49,736 nucleotides of DNA from Paraburkholderia sp. CNPSo 3272 (GTDB taxonomy: Bacteria > Pseudomonadota > Gammaproteobacteria > Burkholderiales > Burkholderiaceae), in contig NZ_JAMBPQ010000048.1 in the NCBI RefSeq assembly GCF_024206495.1, forward strand, positions 1 to 49,736. Reading direction: 5' to 3'. The notes under the pieces were generated by a model. That model was not told the DNA's origin and searched no databases. It was given only the letters and a program-made list of their open reading frames with translations. This document shows positions 17,016 through 25,928 of the stretch, one piece after another (the stretch's first letter is position 1; the number at the start of each line of letters is the position of its first letter). The position numbers and the translations under genes are program-made.

Positions 17016-17023
17016 CTCAGCAG

Positions 17024-17054
17024 ATTTGCCATGTCATAGGGTCATCATACAAAT
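17024..17054. promoter_or_regulatory. Possible operator of the tetronate operon
   Basis: ATTTG (17024-17028) and CAAAT (17050-17054) form the ends of a 31-base imperfect palindrome just upstream of the GntR start. GTCAT occurs twice inside (17033-17037 and 17041-17045). On the minus strand a TATGAT hexamer within it could be a -10. GntR-type operators are commonly found at this position; the assignment is tentative. Confidence 0.35.
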
Positions 17055-17073
17055 TCGATGCGTGGGAAGGCAC

Positions 17074-17087
17074 CAGGGTCCACCCTG
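17074..17087. terminator. Short hairpin after the oxidase operon
   Basis: CAGGGT and ACCCTG pair around a two-base loop, 25-38 bases beyond the cioX stop on the minus strand. No T-run follows, so this is a weak candidate. Confidence 0.3.
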
Positions 17088-17111
17088 AAGACGGCATGCG
17101 GGACCGAATGG

Positions 17112-17276
17112 TTAATGCGTCACGAGACCCGCGGCCTTCATCGCCAGGCGCAGAATCTCGACGGCGCCGATCGTCACGCACACGCTGGCGGTCCAGATCC
17201 CCATGAGCCACAGCACGCGCGAACGCCACACCCGCACGCCCAGGCCTCTTGCCTTCTCCGATTGCGTCGTCGTCAT
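17112..17276 (-). CDS. DUF2474 / CydX-like small oxidase subunit
   Basis: 54 residues with one membrane helix (about 22-44) preceded by a basic stretch. Tiny proteins of this kind follow bd-type oxidase genes and stabilise the haem sites. It starts 8 bases after the cioB stop. The frame runs open upstream within cioB, but the size, helix and position fit only the short form. Confidence 0.8.
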   Translation of the reverse strand: MTTTQSEKARGLGVRVWRSRVLWLMGIWTASVCVTIGAVEILRLAMKAAGLVTH

Positions 17277-17284
17277 GGCAGCGC

Positions 17285-18292
17285 TCAGTGATAACCTTCG
17301 CCCGGCCGAACCTTGCCGCGAAACACGTAATAGCTCCACGCCGTGTACATGAGAATGAACGGCAGAATGAAAAGCGCGCCCACGAGCGAGAACAACTGGC
17401 TCTGCGGCGGAGAAGCCGCGTCCCACAGCGTAATGGAGGGCGGCACGATATGCGGCCACAGGCTGATGGCGAGGCCGCTGTAGCCGAGGAAGATGACCAT
17501 CAGCGTAATGATGAAGGGCATGACCGTTGCCCGGCGCGCGAGCGAGCGCAGCTTCGCCAAAAAACCGAGGATGAGAAGCACCGGTACAGGAAGAAAGAAA
17601 AGCAGGTTCGGCATCGTGAACCAGCGGTGCGCGATGGCCGGGTGCGCGAGCGGCGTCCAGAGGCTCACGAGACCGATCGCGATCAGCAACGCCCACGCAA
17701 GCATGTACGAAAGCCGGTACATGTGCGTCTGCAACGGCCCTTCGGTCTTCATGATGAGCCACGTGCAGCCCAATTGCGCGTAAGCCGCGAGCAGCGCGAC
17801 GCCGCAAAAAAGCGGGAACGGTCGCAACCAGTCGAGCGAGCCGCCTACCCACTCGTTGTCGCGCACCGGAAAACCGTCGATAAATGCACCGAGCACTACG
17901 CCCTGCGCGAATGTCGCGACGAGCGAACCGCCGATGAATGCGAGATCCCACAAATGCCGCCGGTGCTCGTGGGCCTTGAAGCGAAACTCGAAGGCCACGC
18001 CGCGAAAGATCAGCCCAATGAGCATGATGATGAGCGGCAGATACAACGCGCTCAGCACGACGGAATACGCAAGCGGAAACGCGCCATAAAGCCCCGCGCC
18101 GCCCAGCACGAGCCAGGTCTCGTTGCCGTCCCACACGGGCGCCACCGTGTTCATCATCACGTCGCGCTCCTCCTTGTCGCGCACGGTGAAGAACAGCAAC
18201 CCGATGCCGAGGTCGAAGCCGTCCATCACAACATACATCATGATGCCGAATGCGATGATCGCGGCCCAGATCAAGGTGATATCGACGCCCAT
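17285..18292 (-). CDS. cioB: Cytochrome bd-type quinol oxidase subunit II
   Basis: 335 residues with about eight to nine membrane helices. The N-terminal VVMDGFDLGIG and NTVAPVWDGNETWLV stretches are the signature of CydB/CioB. It pairs with CioA in the inner membrane. The ATG is 28 bases downstream of the cioA stop. Confidence 0.92.
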   Translation of the reverse strand: MGVDITLIWAAIIAFGIMMYVVMDGFDLGIGLLFFTVRDKEERDVMMNTVAPVWDGNETWLVLGGAGLYGAFPLAYSVVLSALYLPLIIMLIGLIFRGVAFEFRFKAHEHRRHLWDLAFIGGSLVATFAQGVVLGAFIDGFPVRDNEWVGGSLDWLRPFPLFCGVALLAAYAQLGCTWLIMKTEGPLQTHMYRLSYMLAWALLIAIGLVSLWTPLAHPAIAHRWFTMPNLLFFLPVPVLLILGFLAKLRSLARRATVMPFIITLMVIFLGYSGLAISLWPHIVPPSITLWDAASPPQSQLFSLVGALFILPFILMYTAWSYYVFRGKVRPGEGYH

Positions 18293-18320
18293 TGAATCCC
18301 CTCCATTTCCGTTCTTCGGG

Positions 18321-19751
18321 TCACTCCTGGGTCGGCGCCCGCTCGACGCGCTCGGGGGCCGCCGAAAGCGGCCGCGCCGGCGTACGCGAGCGTCCCGCGC
18401 CGCCTTCGGTCACGCGCTCGCCCTCGTGCAGCTCTGGCCCCTTGCGCACGAGCCGCAGGATATAGAGGATGCCCGTACCGAACAGCGCGAAATAAACGAC
18501 CACGAAAAGCGCGAGGCTCAGGCCGAGCTGTGCGGGAGGCGTCGGCGAAGTGGCGTCCACGGTGCGCATCACGCCGTAGATCACCCACGGCTGGCGCCCC
18601 ACTTCGGTCGTGACCCAGCCCGCAAGCAGCGCGATGAGGCCCGCCGCGCCCATCCATTGAGCGAAAGCCAGGAACGGACGCGACGAATACAGCTTGCCGC
18701 GCAGCCGCAGCAGGAGCGCCCACAGGCCCATCGCGATCATCAGGAGGCCCATGCCCACCATCGCGCGAAAGCTCCAGAAGACGATCGTCGAATCGGGGCG
18801 GTCTTCGGGCGGGAACGATTTCAGCGCCGGAATTTGCCGCGTCAGGCTGTGCGTGAGGATGATGCTGCCGAGCACGGGAACCTCGACGGCGAAGCGCGTT
18901 TGCTCGGCCTTCATGTCGGGCCAGCCGAAGAGGATGAGCGGCGAAGGCTGGCCCGGAATGTTCTCCCAGTGACCTTCGATCGCCGCGATTTTCGCGGGCT
19001 GATGCTCGAGCGTATTGAGGCCGTGCGCGTCGCCTACCACGGCCTGGATCGGCGCGACGATCACCGCCATCCACATGGCCATCGAAAGCGCGGTGCGGAT
19101 CGGCGTGTTGTCGTTGCGGCGGCGCAGATGCCACGCCGAACTCGCGCCCACGAAACACGCGGTGGCGAGAAACGCGGCAATGGCCATATGCGCGAGACGG
19201 AACGGGAACGAGGGATTGAAGACGACGGCGAGCCAGTCGACCGGCACCGCGCGGCCATCGATGATCCGGTAACCCTGCGGCGTCTGCATCCAGCTATTGG
19301 ACGAGAGTATCCAGAACATGGAAACGAGCGTGCCGAGCGCAACCATCGATGTGGCAAGAAAATGCAGGCCCCGCCCCACGCGGTTCCAGCCGAACAACAT
19401 CACCCCGAGAAAGCCGGCTTCCAGAAAAAAGGCCGTGAGCACTTCGTAAGTCAGCAGCGGCCCGGTGATGCCCCCCGCAAAGTACGCAAAGCGGCTCCAG
19501 TTCGTGCCGAACTGCCACGCCATCACGACGCCCGAAACCACGCCCATGCCGAAGTTCACGGCAAAGATTTTCGACCAGTGGTAGTAAAGATCGCGGTAAG
19601 CCTCGCGCCCGGTCTTGAGCCAGAGCGCCTCGAGCACGGTCAGGAAACTCGCGAGCCCGATCGTAATGGCCGGAAAGATGATGTGAAAGCCGATCGTGAA
19701 GCCGAACTGGATGCGCGCAAGAATGAAGGCCGTCGTGTTCGAAGTATCCAT
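18321..19751 (-). CDS. cioA: Cytochrome bd-type quinol oxidase subunit I, cyanide-insensitive type
   Basis: 476 residues, with about nine membrane helices. His23 (GFHIIF) is the expected haem ligand, and GRQPWVIYGVMRT is the conserved motif near the quinol site. The loop after it is short, as in CioA rather than the long-Q-loop CydA of enteric bacteria. The ATG at 19751 (MDTSNTTAF) is chosen by homology; the frame is open up to 19892 but those residues do not look like a membrane protein start. The ribosome site is weak. The enzyme oxidises quinol with oxygen and resists cyanide. Confidence 0.9.
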   Translation of the reverse strand: MDTSNTTAFILARIQFGFTIGFHIIFPAITIGLASFLTVLEALWLKTGREAYRDLYYHWSKIFAVNFGMGVVSGVVMAWQFGTNWSRFAYFAGGITGPLLTYEVLTAFFLEAGFLGVMLFGWNRVGRGLHFLATSMVALGTLVSMFWILSSNSWMQTPQGYRIIDGRAVPVDWLAVVFNPSFPFRLAHMAIAAFLATACFVGASSAWHLRRRNDNTPIRTALSMAMWMAVIVAPIQAVVGDAHGLNTLEHQPAKIAAIEGHWENIPGQPSPLILFGWPDMKAEQTRFAVEVPVLGSIILTHSLTRQIPALKSFPPEDRPDSTIVFWSFRAMVGMGLLMIAMGLWALLLRLRGKLYSSRPFLAFAQWMGAAGLIALLAGWVTTEVGRQPWVIYGVMRTVDATSPTPPAQLGLSLALFVVVYFALFGTGILYILRLVRKGPELHEGERVTEGGAGRSRTPARPLSAAPERVERAPTQE

Positions 19752-20106
19752 GCCAGGTGCCCAATGCCAACGTATGCGCCCTGGCATGCATCCTGCGTTC
19801 CCGCCGCATGGCCGGTGCGCACAGCTAGTGTTCACTGATTCGTTGAGGACACCCACACCTGCGACGAGAGTGGGCAGCAAAAAGTACGACAAAGTCGTCG
19901 GCGACGTGGGCCGCGCCGGTCATCACAGCATACGCGGCTTCCGATGAACCGGCGATAAAGTGGGCAAGCGCGCGTGGGGTTGCGCGCCGGCGTCAAGCCC
20001 GCCCTGTTCACCTTGGTGACCGTTGCGCCCGCCGCATTCACCTTCAATATCGATCGACAACTGCAGTTCCGCTCAAGGTTTGGAATCGTCTCGTTTCGCA
20101 TCGAGC
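19752..20106. other. Intergenic stretch upstream of cioA
   Basis: No gene is supported here. I looked for an FNR/ANR-type TTGAT-N4-ATCAA site and for a clear -35/-10 pair in front of cioA and found neither. A short palindrome TCACC-TT-GGTGA near 20009-20020 is the only symmetric element noticed. Confidence 0.5.
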
Positions 20107-20129
20107 GGGGTGGGCTGCCTGCCGACCCC
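20107..20129. terminator. GC-rich hairpin after the AtuA-like operon
   Basis: GGGGTGGGC pairs with GCCGACCCC with one mismatch around a five-base loop, 19-41 bases past the stop of the last gene of the minus-strand operon. No T-run is present. Confidence 0.4.
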
Positions 20130-20147
20130 GCAGCCTCAACCTGCCGT

Positions 20148-20462
20148 TCATTCGGCAAAGTCATCCACTTCGATATCGAGCAGCGCCATGCTCATCGACT
20201 TGCCGTGCGCGTCCAGCGCCAGCGAACGCGTGACGCCTCCCCCCAGCGCGTTGCCGAGCACGAAATTGAAGGCGCCGAGCAGCGGCAGTTCGTAGCGCAC
20301 CACCTCGCCTTTGACCACGTCGGCGAGATGAGCCTTGACACGCTCCGGCGTCAGGACGTTGCGCAGATAGGCGTAGTGCTTAGCTTCGTAGCAGATCACG
20401 GAAATATTCAGCGTATTGCCTTTGTCGCCGGTGCGGCCGTGAGCCAGTTCACGCAGTTTCAT
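20148..20462 (-). CDS. AtuA-like ferredoxin-fold domain protein
   Basis: 104 residues. The start MKLRELAHGRTGDKGNT and later ALGGGVTRSL match the C-terminal domain that is fused to AtuA-type proteins in many bacteria. Here it is a separate gene whose ATG lies 14 bases inside the end of the upstream AtuA-like gene, so the two are translationally coupled and probably form one enzyme. Biochemical role unknown. Confidence 0.8.
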   Translation of the reverse strand: MKLRELAHGRTGDKGNTLNISVICYEAKHYAYLRNVLTPERVKAHLADVVKGEVVRYELPLLGAFNFVLGNALGGGVTRSLALDAHGKSMSMALLDIEVDDFAE

Positions 20463-21822
20463 CGCTTGCCTCGACGAATTGAAAACCCGGATCCACCTGC
20501 TCGCGTGGCAGCAACACGGACTGCACGGCGAGCACCTCGCGAGTCGTCTTCGTTACGCCCCCGCCGCCCGCAGGTCCGTTGGTGTAGAGCGTTTCGACCT
20601 CGTTGCCGATGCGCGCCGCTTCCTTCGCGTTCGCTGTGCGCCCCGCCACGCGAATACGCACTTCGTACGGCTCGTCGTGATGCGCCGAGAGCGCATCGCC
20701 ATAGAGGGCATTCATGCCGATCACGTCGAAGCGCGATTCGGTCGTGTCGATGCCCGTGATCGCCAGCCGCTCCCGCACGATGTCGAGGGCGAGTCGCGCG
20801 CGCTCGACCGCGCCCGGGCCGCCATAGGAAATCTGTCCCTCTCCGATGTAGCCGTCGACATACGCAACCGACACCTTCAGCGTTCCAGTGCGAGCGCTGC
20901 CGCGTCCGCCCGTCACGCGCACGCGGTCTTGCGCCTCTTCCACGACACATGCCCCGCTGAAATCAGCGACGACATCGGGTTGAAAGTAGCGTTGCGGATC
21001 GTGAATCTCGTAGAGCAATTGTTCCTTGCATGTCGCCTCGGTCACGCGCCCGCCTGCATGCGGCACCTTCGTTACGACGACGCTGCCATCGGCGCTCACT
21101 TCGCCGATCGGAAAGCCCAGGCGCGCGAGATCCGGTACGTCCTTGTAGCCTGGATCGGCGAAATAGCCGCCTGTGACCTGCCCCGCGCATTCGAGCAAAT
21201 GGCCGACGACGGTCGCCTGCCCGAGCGTGTTCCAGTCGTCCATGCGCCAGCCGAACTCGTGAATGAGCGGCGCCGTGAACAAGGATGGGTCCGCGACGCG
21301 GCCCGTCAGCACGATATCCGCGCCCGCCGCGAGCGCATCGACAATCGGCGCGGCGCCGAGATACGCATTCGCCGAAACGATGCGCTCCGTGTAGCGGCTG
21401 ACATCGTCGCCGGACTCTTCGAAGCGCAGTTGGGAACGCAGGACGACATCGAGCACGTCGTCGCCGGTGACTGCGGCGATCTTCAGTCCGCTGAGTCCAA
21501 GCTCCTGCGCGATCTGCGCGGTCCTGATCGCGGCTGCGCGCGGATTGGCTGCGCCCATGTTCGAAATGATCCGCACGCGGTTGCGCACGGCGACCGGCAG
21601 CACGGCGCGCATGCGCGCGTCGAGCAGCGGATCGTAGCCGAGTGCGGGATCGCGGCGGCGCGTCTGTTGGGCGATCGCGACCGTGCGCTCCGCGAGGCAT
21701 TCGAATACGAGGTAATCCAGCGCGCCGTGCTCCGCGAGTTCGACCGCGGGTTCGATGCGGTCGCCCGAATAGCCGGCGCCCGCGCCTATCCGTATGCGCT
21801 TCGATGATTCGGTCCGGTTCAT
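20449..21822 (-). CDS. AtuA-like acyclic terpene utilisation family protein (DUF1446)
   Basis: 457 residues. The N-terminal IRIGAGAGYSGDRIEPAVEL and the downstream SNMGAANPRAAA stretch are typical of the family named after the Pseudomonas citronellol/geraniol genes. Most members lie in unrelated organic-acid or CoA-ester loci and are uncharacterised. The ATG at 21822 is chosen; a GTG at 21834 lies directly after the AGAGGA ribosome site and cannot be excluded. It follows a transporter gene by 18 bases, so uptake and metabolism of one organic acid is likely. Confidence 0.82.
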   Translation of the reverse strand: MNRTESSKRIRIGAGAGYSGDRIEPAVELAEHGALDYLVFECLAERTVAIAQQTRRRDPALGYDPLLDARMRAVLPVAVRNRVRIISNMGAANPRAAAIRTAQIAQELGLSGLKIAAVTGDDVLDVVLRSQLRFEESGDDVSRYTERIVSANAYLGAAPIVDALAAGADIVLTGRVADPSLFTAPLIHEFGWRMDDWNTLGQATVVGHLLECAGQVTGGYFADPGYKDVPDLARLGFPIGEVSADGSVVVTKVPHAGGRVTEATCKEQLLYEIHDPQRYFQPDVVADFSGACVVEEAQDRVRVTGGRGSARTGTLKVSVAYVDGYIGEGQISYGGPGAVERARLALDIVRERLAITGIDTTESRFDVIGMNALYGDALSAHHDEPYEVRIRVAGRTANAKEAARIGNEVETLYTNGPAGGGGVTKTTREVLAVQSVLLPREQVDPGFQFVEASDETA

Positions 21823-21840
21823 GACTTCTACCACTCCTCT

Positions 21841-23145
21841 CTACAGCGGAAACACGCCCAGCACGACGCACGCGATCGTCATGACGATCGACGCGCCGAA
21901 CAGCAGCGGAAACGTGAACTTCTGATGATCCGCAAGCTCGATTCCGCACAGGCCGACGACGAGAAATGTCGCCGGCGTGAGCGGGCTCACGGGAAAGCCG
22001 GTGGTCATCTGGCCGAGCAGCGCGGCCTGGCCGATGTGCACCGCCGGCACGCCGAGCTGCGACGCCACTTCGGCGATCACCGGCAGCACGCCGAAATAAA
22101 ACGAATCGGGGTCGAAGAGCATCGAAAGCGGCATCGACAGCACGCCGAGCACGACCGGAATGTGCCCGGCAAGCGCAGGCGGCACGAAACCGACCGCCGC
22201 CTGCGCCATCGCCTTGAGCATGCCGCTGCCCTGCATGATGCCGGTGAACACGCCCGCTGCGAGCAGAATGCCCGCCATCATCAGCGCGGCGCGCGCGTGG
22301 GCGTCGATGCGCTTGCGCTGCATGTCGACGTTCGGGTAGTTCACCATCAGCGCGATGCACAAGCCCACCATGAACATGATCGCGGGCGGAATTTTCTCGC
22401 CCATCACGACCATGGTGCCGAGCACGACGATCGTCAGCACGATATTGAACCAGAAGTTCTTCGGCCGGCGCAGCGCCTGTTCCTCGGGCGTGAGTTCGCG
22501 TTTGGGCGGCGCAATCATGCCGCTGGCGGAGGAATAGCCGAGGCGCTTTTCCTCGCGCCGGCCGAGCCACCAGGCCATGCCGAACACGAACACGAGGCCG
22601 ATCGCCTGGACCGGAATCAGCGGATTGAAAAGCGCCGAAATCGGCAGATGCAGCGACGCCGATGCGCGGATCATCGGCCCCGTCCACGGCAGGAAGTTGA
22701 TGCCCGCCGCCATCGAAACGGCCGCCGCCAGCACGCGCTTGTCCATGTTAAGACGCTCGTACAGCGGCAGCATGGCGGGGATGGTGACGAGAAAGCACAC
22801 GGCGCCCGAGCCGTCGAGGTGAATGAGCAGCGCGAGCAGCGTCGTGCCCACCACGATGCGCGTCGGCTTCGTGCCGACCGTGCGCAAGATGCGGTCGATG
22901 ATCGGATCGAGCGTGCCCGCGTCCGTGATCGTGCCGAAATAGAGAATCGCGAACACGAACATGCCGACGACAGGCGCGAGGCCTTTCAATCCGTCGATGA
23001 CGAACTTGCTCGTGTGCAAGCCGAATCCGCCGATCAGCGACGCGACGATCGGCACGATGATGAGCGCGACGAGCGGCGACATGCGTTTTGAAAGAATCGC
23101 GGCCAGCAACACCACGATCGTCACGAGCCCCAGCAACGGCAGCAT
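21841..23145 (-). CDS. CitMHS-family organic acid transporter
   Basis: 434 residues, about eleven to twelve membrane helices, with LPWTGPMIRAS and GQMTTGFPVSPLTPATFLVVG motifs shortened here from the two conserved re-entrant regions. The family carries citrate or related tricarboxylates with a metal ion or protons. GGAG precedes the ATG at 23145. It is the first gene of the operon with the AtuA-like pair and is divergent from a LysR gene, its likely regulator. Confidence 0.88.
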   Translation of the reverse strand: MLPLLGLVTIVVLLAAILSKRMSPLVALIIVPIVASLIGGFGLHTSKFVIDGLKGLAPVVGMFVFAILYFGTITDAGTLDPIIDRILRTVGTKPTRIVVGTTLLALLIHLDGSGAVCFLVTIPAMLPLYERLNMDKRVLAAAVSMAAGINFLPWTGPMIRASASLHLPISALFNPLIPVQAIGLVFVFGMAWWLGRREEKRLGYSSASGMIAPPKRELTPEEQALRRPKNFWFNIVLTIVVLGTMVVMGEKIPPAIMFMVGLCIALMVNYPNVDMQRKRIDAHARAALMMAGILLAAGVFTGIMQGSGMLKAMAQAAVGFVPPALAGHIPVVLGVLSMPLSMLFDPDSFYFGVLPVIAEVASQLGVPAVHIGQAALLGQMTTGFPVSPLTPATFLVVGLCGIELADHQKFTFPLLFGASIVMTIACVVLGVFPL

Positions 23146-23205
23146 GTTGTGTCTCCAGTCTTGTCTTTTAGTGCAGACCAGCGTAAGTTCGGCGCTGCAA
23201 TAAGA

Positions 23206-23221
23206 CAATTGAAATGAATTG
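23206..23221. promoter_or_regulatory. Possible LysR operator between transporter and regulator
   Basis: CAATT-GAAATG-AATTG is a perfect 5-base inverted repeat lying between the divergent starts (23145 and 23244). LysR regulators favour such AT-rich palindromes with T-N11-A spacing in the shared promoter. It stands 22 bases before the LysR ATG, suiting autorepression. Confidence 0.45.
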
Positions 23222-23243
23222 ATCGCAGCAATCACAGTTCATT

Positions 23244-24140
23244 ATGGATCTCAATCTCCGCGATATTCGTGCTTTCGTGACCGTGGCGCACGCCGGCAAC
23301 TTCACGCGCGCGGCGGCCCGGCTGCATTTGTCGCAACCCGCGCTGACCGTGCAGATTCGACGCCTCGAGGAAACGGTGGGCGCGCGTTTGTTCGATCGCA
23401 ACAGCCGCAGCGTTGCGCTGACCCAGACGGGCCGCGAATTGCTGCCTATCCTGACGCGATCGCTAAGCGATATGGAGCAGGCCCTCAGAGATGCGCGCGC
23501 GCTCGGCGACGGGTCGAGCGGCACGGTGCGGCTCGCATGTTTGCCGACCTTCGCCGCGAGCGCGCTGCCCGAACTCATCCAGGCGTTTCGCAAGCGCGTG
23601 CCACAGGCGCGGTTTCAGGTTCGCGATGTCGTCGCGAGCGCCGTCAACGCGCTCGTGCGCAATGAAGAGGTCGATATCGGCCTGACGGGCGGCCACAGCG
23701 TCGATGCGACACTCGATATCCTGCAGACCGGCGAGGATCGCCTCGTGATCGTGTGTCCAAAGACCCACCCGCTTGCGCGCAAGCGCACGGTGACGGTCGA
23801 CGACTTCGCGTCGCTGCCGCTCGTGCTGACCGCGCCGGGAACCAGTGTGCGCGCGGTCGTGGACGCCGCGCTGTCGAACGCGCGCTGCACGCCCAATATT
23901 GCGTGCGAGCCGATGTACATGATGACCGCCGTCGCGATGGTGCGCGGCGGCCTCGGGATCTCCGTTCTCCCGGAGTCCGCGCGCGAAGTGCATGCCGAGC
24001 GTGGCCTCGTCATGCGGCCGATCGACGATCCGGCGTTCGTGCGCCCGATTGCACTCGTCAAGAAGCGCGGGCGGACGCTGCCACGTGTGACCGAGGATTT
24101 TGTCCATATGGTCGCTCTTGGGGGCAAGGTGCGGGTGTGA
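23244..24140 (+). CDS. LysR-family transcriptional regulator
   Basis: 298 residues. The N-terminal helix-turn-helix (AHAGNFTRAAARLHLSQPAL, about 18-37) is followed by a substrate-binding domain of normal length. It is transcribed away from the CitMHS/AtuA-like operon, the usual position for its activator. The ligand is probably the acid carried by that transporter. Confidence 0.92.
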   Translation: MDLNLRDIRAFVTVAHAGNFTRAAARLHLSQPALTVQIRRLEETVGARLFDRNSRSVALTQTGRELLPILTRSLSDMEQALRDARALGDGSSGTVRLACLPTFAASALPELIQAFRKRVPQARFQVRDVVASAVNALVRNEEVDIGLTGGHSVDATLDILQTGEDRLVIVCPKTHPLARKRTVTVDDFASLPLVLTAPGTSVRAVVDAALSNARCTPNIACEPMYMMTAVAMVRGGLGISVLPESAREVHAERGLVMRPIDDPAFVRPIALVKKRGRTLPRVTEDFVHMVALGGKVRV

Positions 24141-24244
24141 CGCGGCCTGGACGTAGCGGTCCGCCCTCTGCACAGTCGCTCCGAAAATGGCGAGCAGTCT
24201 TTCGCGTTTGTCCGGTATAGGCGGGCCGTCACAACCGGTGCGGC

Positions 24245-24628
24245 TCAACGACCGCTGCCGTGACCCGTTCGTACCGTTAAACGATTCGAAACCGCTCTGA
24301 CGCCGCGAACCGACCTTGCCGCGATACTGGCCCGCTCGATCTGCGAGCGCTGTGGTACCCACCCGGTCAGCGTAACGATGCCGCCGCGCACCTGTACGTG
24401 AATATTCATGGAATTCAGCCCAGGATTGCGCACGAGGGCTCGACGGACGTCGCCAGCCAGCATGGTATCGGACCTCCGTCGCGCCGCGGTCGGCGCAACC
24501 GCCGCCTTTTGCGCGGACGTGTCGACAGCTGGACTTACCGGTGTTTGAGCGCTGGCACAAGGCGCGCCGCCCGCGATGGCAAATGCCAGCGCGGCACCGA
24601 CGACCTGTCCTCCAAGGCGACTTCCCAT
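24245..24628 (-). CDS. BON-domain periplasmic protein
   Basis: 127 residues. A signal peptide (to about residue 27, ending CASAQ) precedes one BON domain with VRGGIVTLTGWV and the closing VRGVRAVSNRLTV. BON domains bind membranes or phospholipid surfaces. GGAGGGA stands immediately before the ATG at 24628, so the longer open frame to 24778 is not used. It is convergent with the LysR gene. Confidence 0.85.
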   Translation of the reverse strand: MGSRLGGQVVGAALAFAIAGGAPCASAQTPVSPAVDTSAQKAAVAPTAARRRSDTMLAGDVRRALVRNPGLNSMNIHVQVRGGIVTLTGWVPQRSQIERASIAARSVRGVRAVSNRLTVRTGHGSGR

Positions 24629-24909
24629 GCTCCCTCCGTGTCGGCTTCCTGACGGCAACTCGCGACGAACGTTCTCGCGCGAGCCCAACAGCGCGCGCAA
24701 CGCGCAACTATACGACGGACACCCAGCGTGCTCAGGTGTGGATATCGTCACTGCCCAATATAGCTTCTCGTGCCGCACACGCGAGGCCGATCGGCAGTTG
24801 GCGTGCTGCAGCGACGATTAGATGCGACGTAATCGCTCGAAATGGCGACCAAAGCAAAGCGCGGCACATGGCCCTGTTCGACGCGTCCCGAGACTGATTC
24901 GCTTCGCTG

Positions 24910-24954
24910 ATTACCAGCCATGTAATTGGCGAGGCTCGTTTCTCTCACTAATCT
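24910..24954 (+). promoter_or_regulatory. Putative regulated promoter of the CMD-like gene
   Basis: ATTAC-CAGCCAT-GTAAT (24910-24926) sits in the frame GATTACC...GTAATTG. A TAATCT hexamer at 24949-24954 begins 27 bases after the GTAAT half. The same box and spacing recur at 25694-25738. The shape also fits the T-N11-A rule of LysR sites. The rest of the gap 24629-24909 holds nothing I can support. Confidence 0.45.
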
Positions 24955-25007
24955 GCGGTTGTCGCCTGGTCGATATCAGCGATACCTTCAACTCTCAAGG
25001 AAATACC

Positions 25008-25556
25008 GTGGCTCACTTCCCCATCTATACGCTCGAATCCGCCCCTGAACAATCGAAGCCCGCGCTGAACGGGCTCGCCCAGGCTTTCGGCATGGTGCCC
25101 AATATCGCTGGCGCAATTGCCGGCTCGCCGAAGCTGATCAATGGCCTCGTCGGCCTGTTTCAGCAGGCGCATGGCGGCAACTTTTCCGAAGCGCACGTCC
25201 AGACGCTGCTCCTCACCAATGCAGTGACCAATGGCGCCACCTGGCCGGTCGCATTCCACTCGTGCCTCAGTCTCAAGGAGGGCCTGAGCGAAGCCGACGT
25301 GCAGGCGATCCGCGAACGCCGCCTCCCCGAGGACCCCAAGCTCGCGGCGCTGTCGCGCCTGGCACGCACGCTGATCGAAAAGCGCGGCCATGTCGACGAC
25401 GACGACATCGCTGCGTTCACCGAAGCTGGCTTCGACCGGGCACTCGTGCTTGACGTCATCCTCGTTGTCGCCGCCTCGACGATCACGAACTACACCGCAA
25501 GCGTCACCCAGCCGCCCCTCGAAGAAGTTTTCCAGCCCTACGCATGGAAGGCGTGA
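25008..25556 (+). CDS. Carboxymuconolactone decarboxylase/AhpD-fold protein without the CxxC
   Basis: 182 residues from a GTG at 25008, chosen because AAGGAAA lies 4-10 bases upstream; no upstream start has a ribosome site. The helical core and conserved GMVPN and YTASV-type segments match the family. The redox motif CxxCxxxH of AhpD-like members is replaced: Ala77 and Pro80 stand at the two cysteine positions and only His84 remains, with Cys86 just after. It therefore cannot act as a thiol peroxidase of the AhpD kind. A role as a lactone decarboxylase or a binding protein is open. Confidence 0.8.
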   Translation: MAHFPIYTLESAPEQSKPALNGLAQAFGMVPNIAGAIAGSPKLINGLVGLFQQAHGGNFSEAHVQTLLLTNAVTNGATWPVAFHSCLSLKEGLSEADVQAIRERRLPEDPKLAALSRLARTLIEKRGHVDDDDIAAFTEAGFDRALVLDVILVVAASTITNYTASVTQPPLEEVFQPYAWKA

Positions 25557-25567
25557 AGTAAGTTTGA

Positions 25568-25597
25568 GCGGCGGGGAGCACCACCCCGACCCGCCGC
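25568..25597 (+). terminator. Hairpin after the CMD-like gene
   Basis: GCGGCGGG (25568-25575) pairs with CCCGCCGC (25590-25597), 12 bases after the stop. No T-run follows directly. Confidence 0.5.
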
Positions 25598-25693
25598 CGC
25601 TGAACGCCTTGTTCAAGCCCTTTCCCCGTCGGGAGAGGGTCTTTGATCCTCCGGTTCCTCTAGATCAGGTATAGACCACATCGGAGCTTCTCG

Positions 25694-25738
25694 ATTACCC
25701 GTGAGGTAATTGAATCGCGCACATGCGATCGCTAAGAT
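25694..25738 (+). promoter_or_regulatory. Putative regulated promoter of the small membrane protein gene
   Basis: ATTAC-CCGTGAG-GTAAT (25694-25710), again inside GATTACC...GTAATTG, is followed by TAAGAT at 25733-25738, 27 bases after the GTAAT half. Sixteen of the twenty box positions equal those of the copy at 24909-24928. The predicted start of transcription is near 25745. Otherwise the gap 25598-25928 is empty unless the longer GTG start at 25806 is used. Confidence 0.45.
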
Positions 25739-25928
25739 TCGCCTACATCCTCGGGAAACAGGAACAGCAACGGTTGCATTAGCTAAACAGGACGAGTGAT
25801 CGATCGTGGAAAGACAAAATCAGGTATGCGAAGCATTGCAGCGAATCAGTGGGAAAACCGCCTTCGGTAAGAAGTGGGAAGGCATTGCGCGGGCGGTCCG
25901 GCCGCTTTCAATACGTTGGAGAGTTCAA

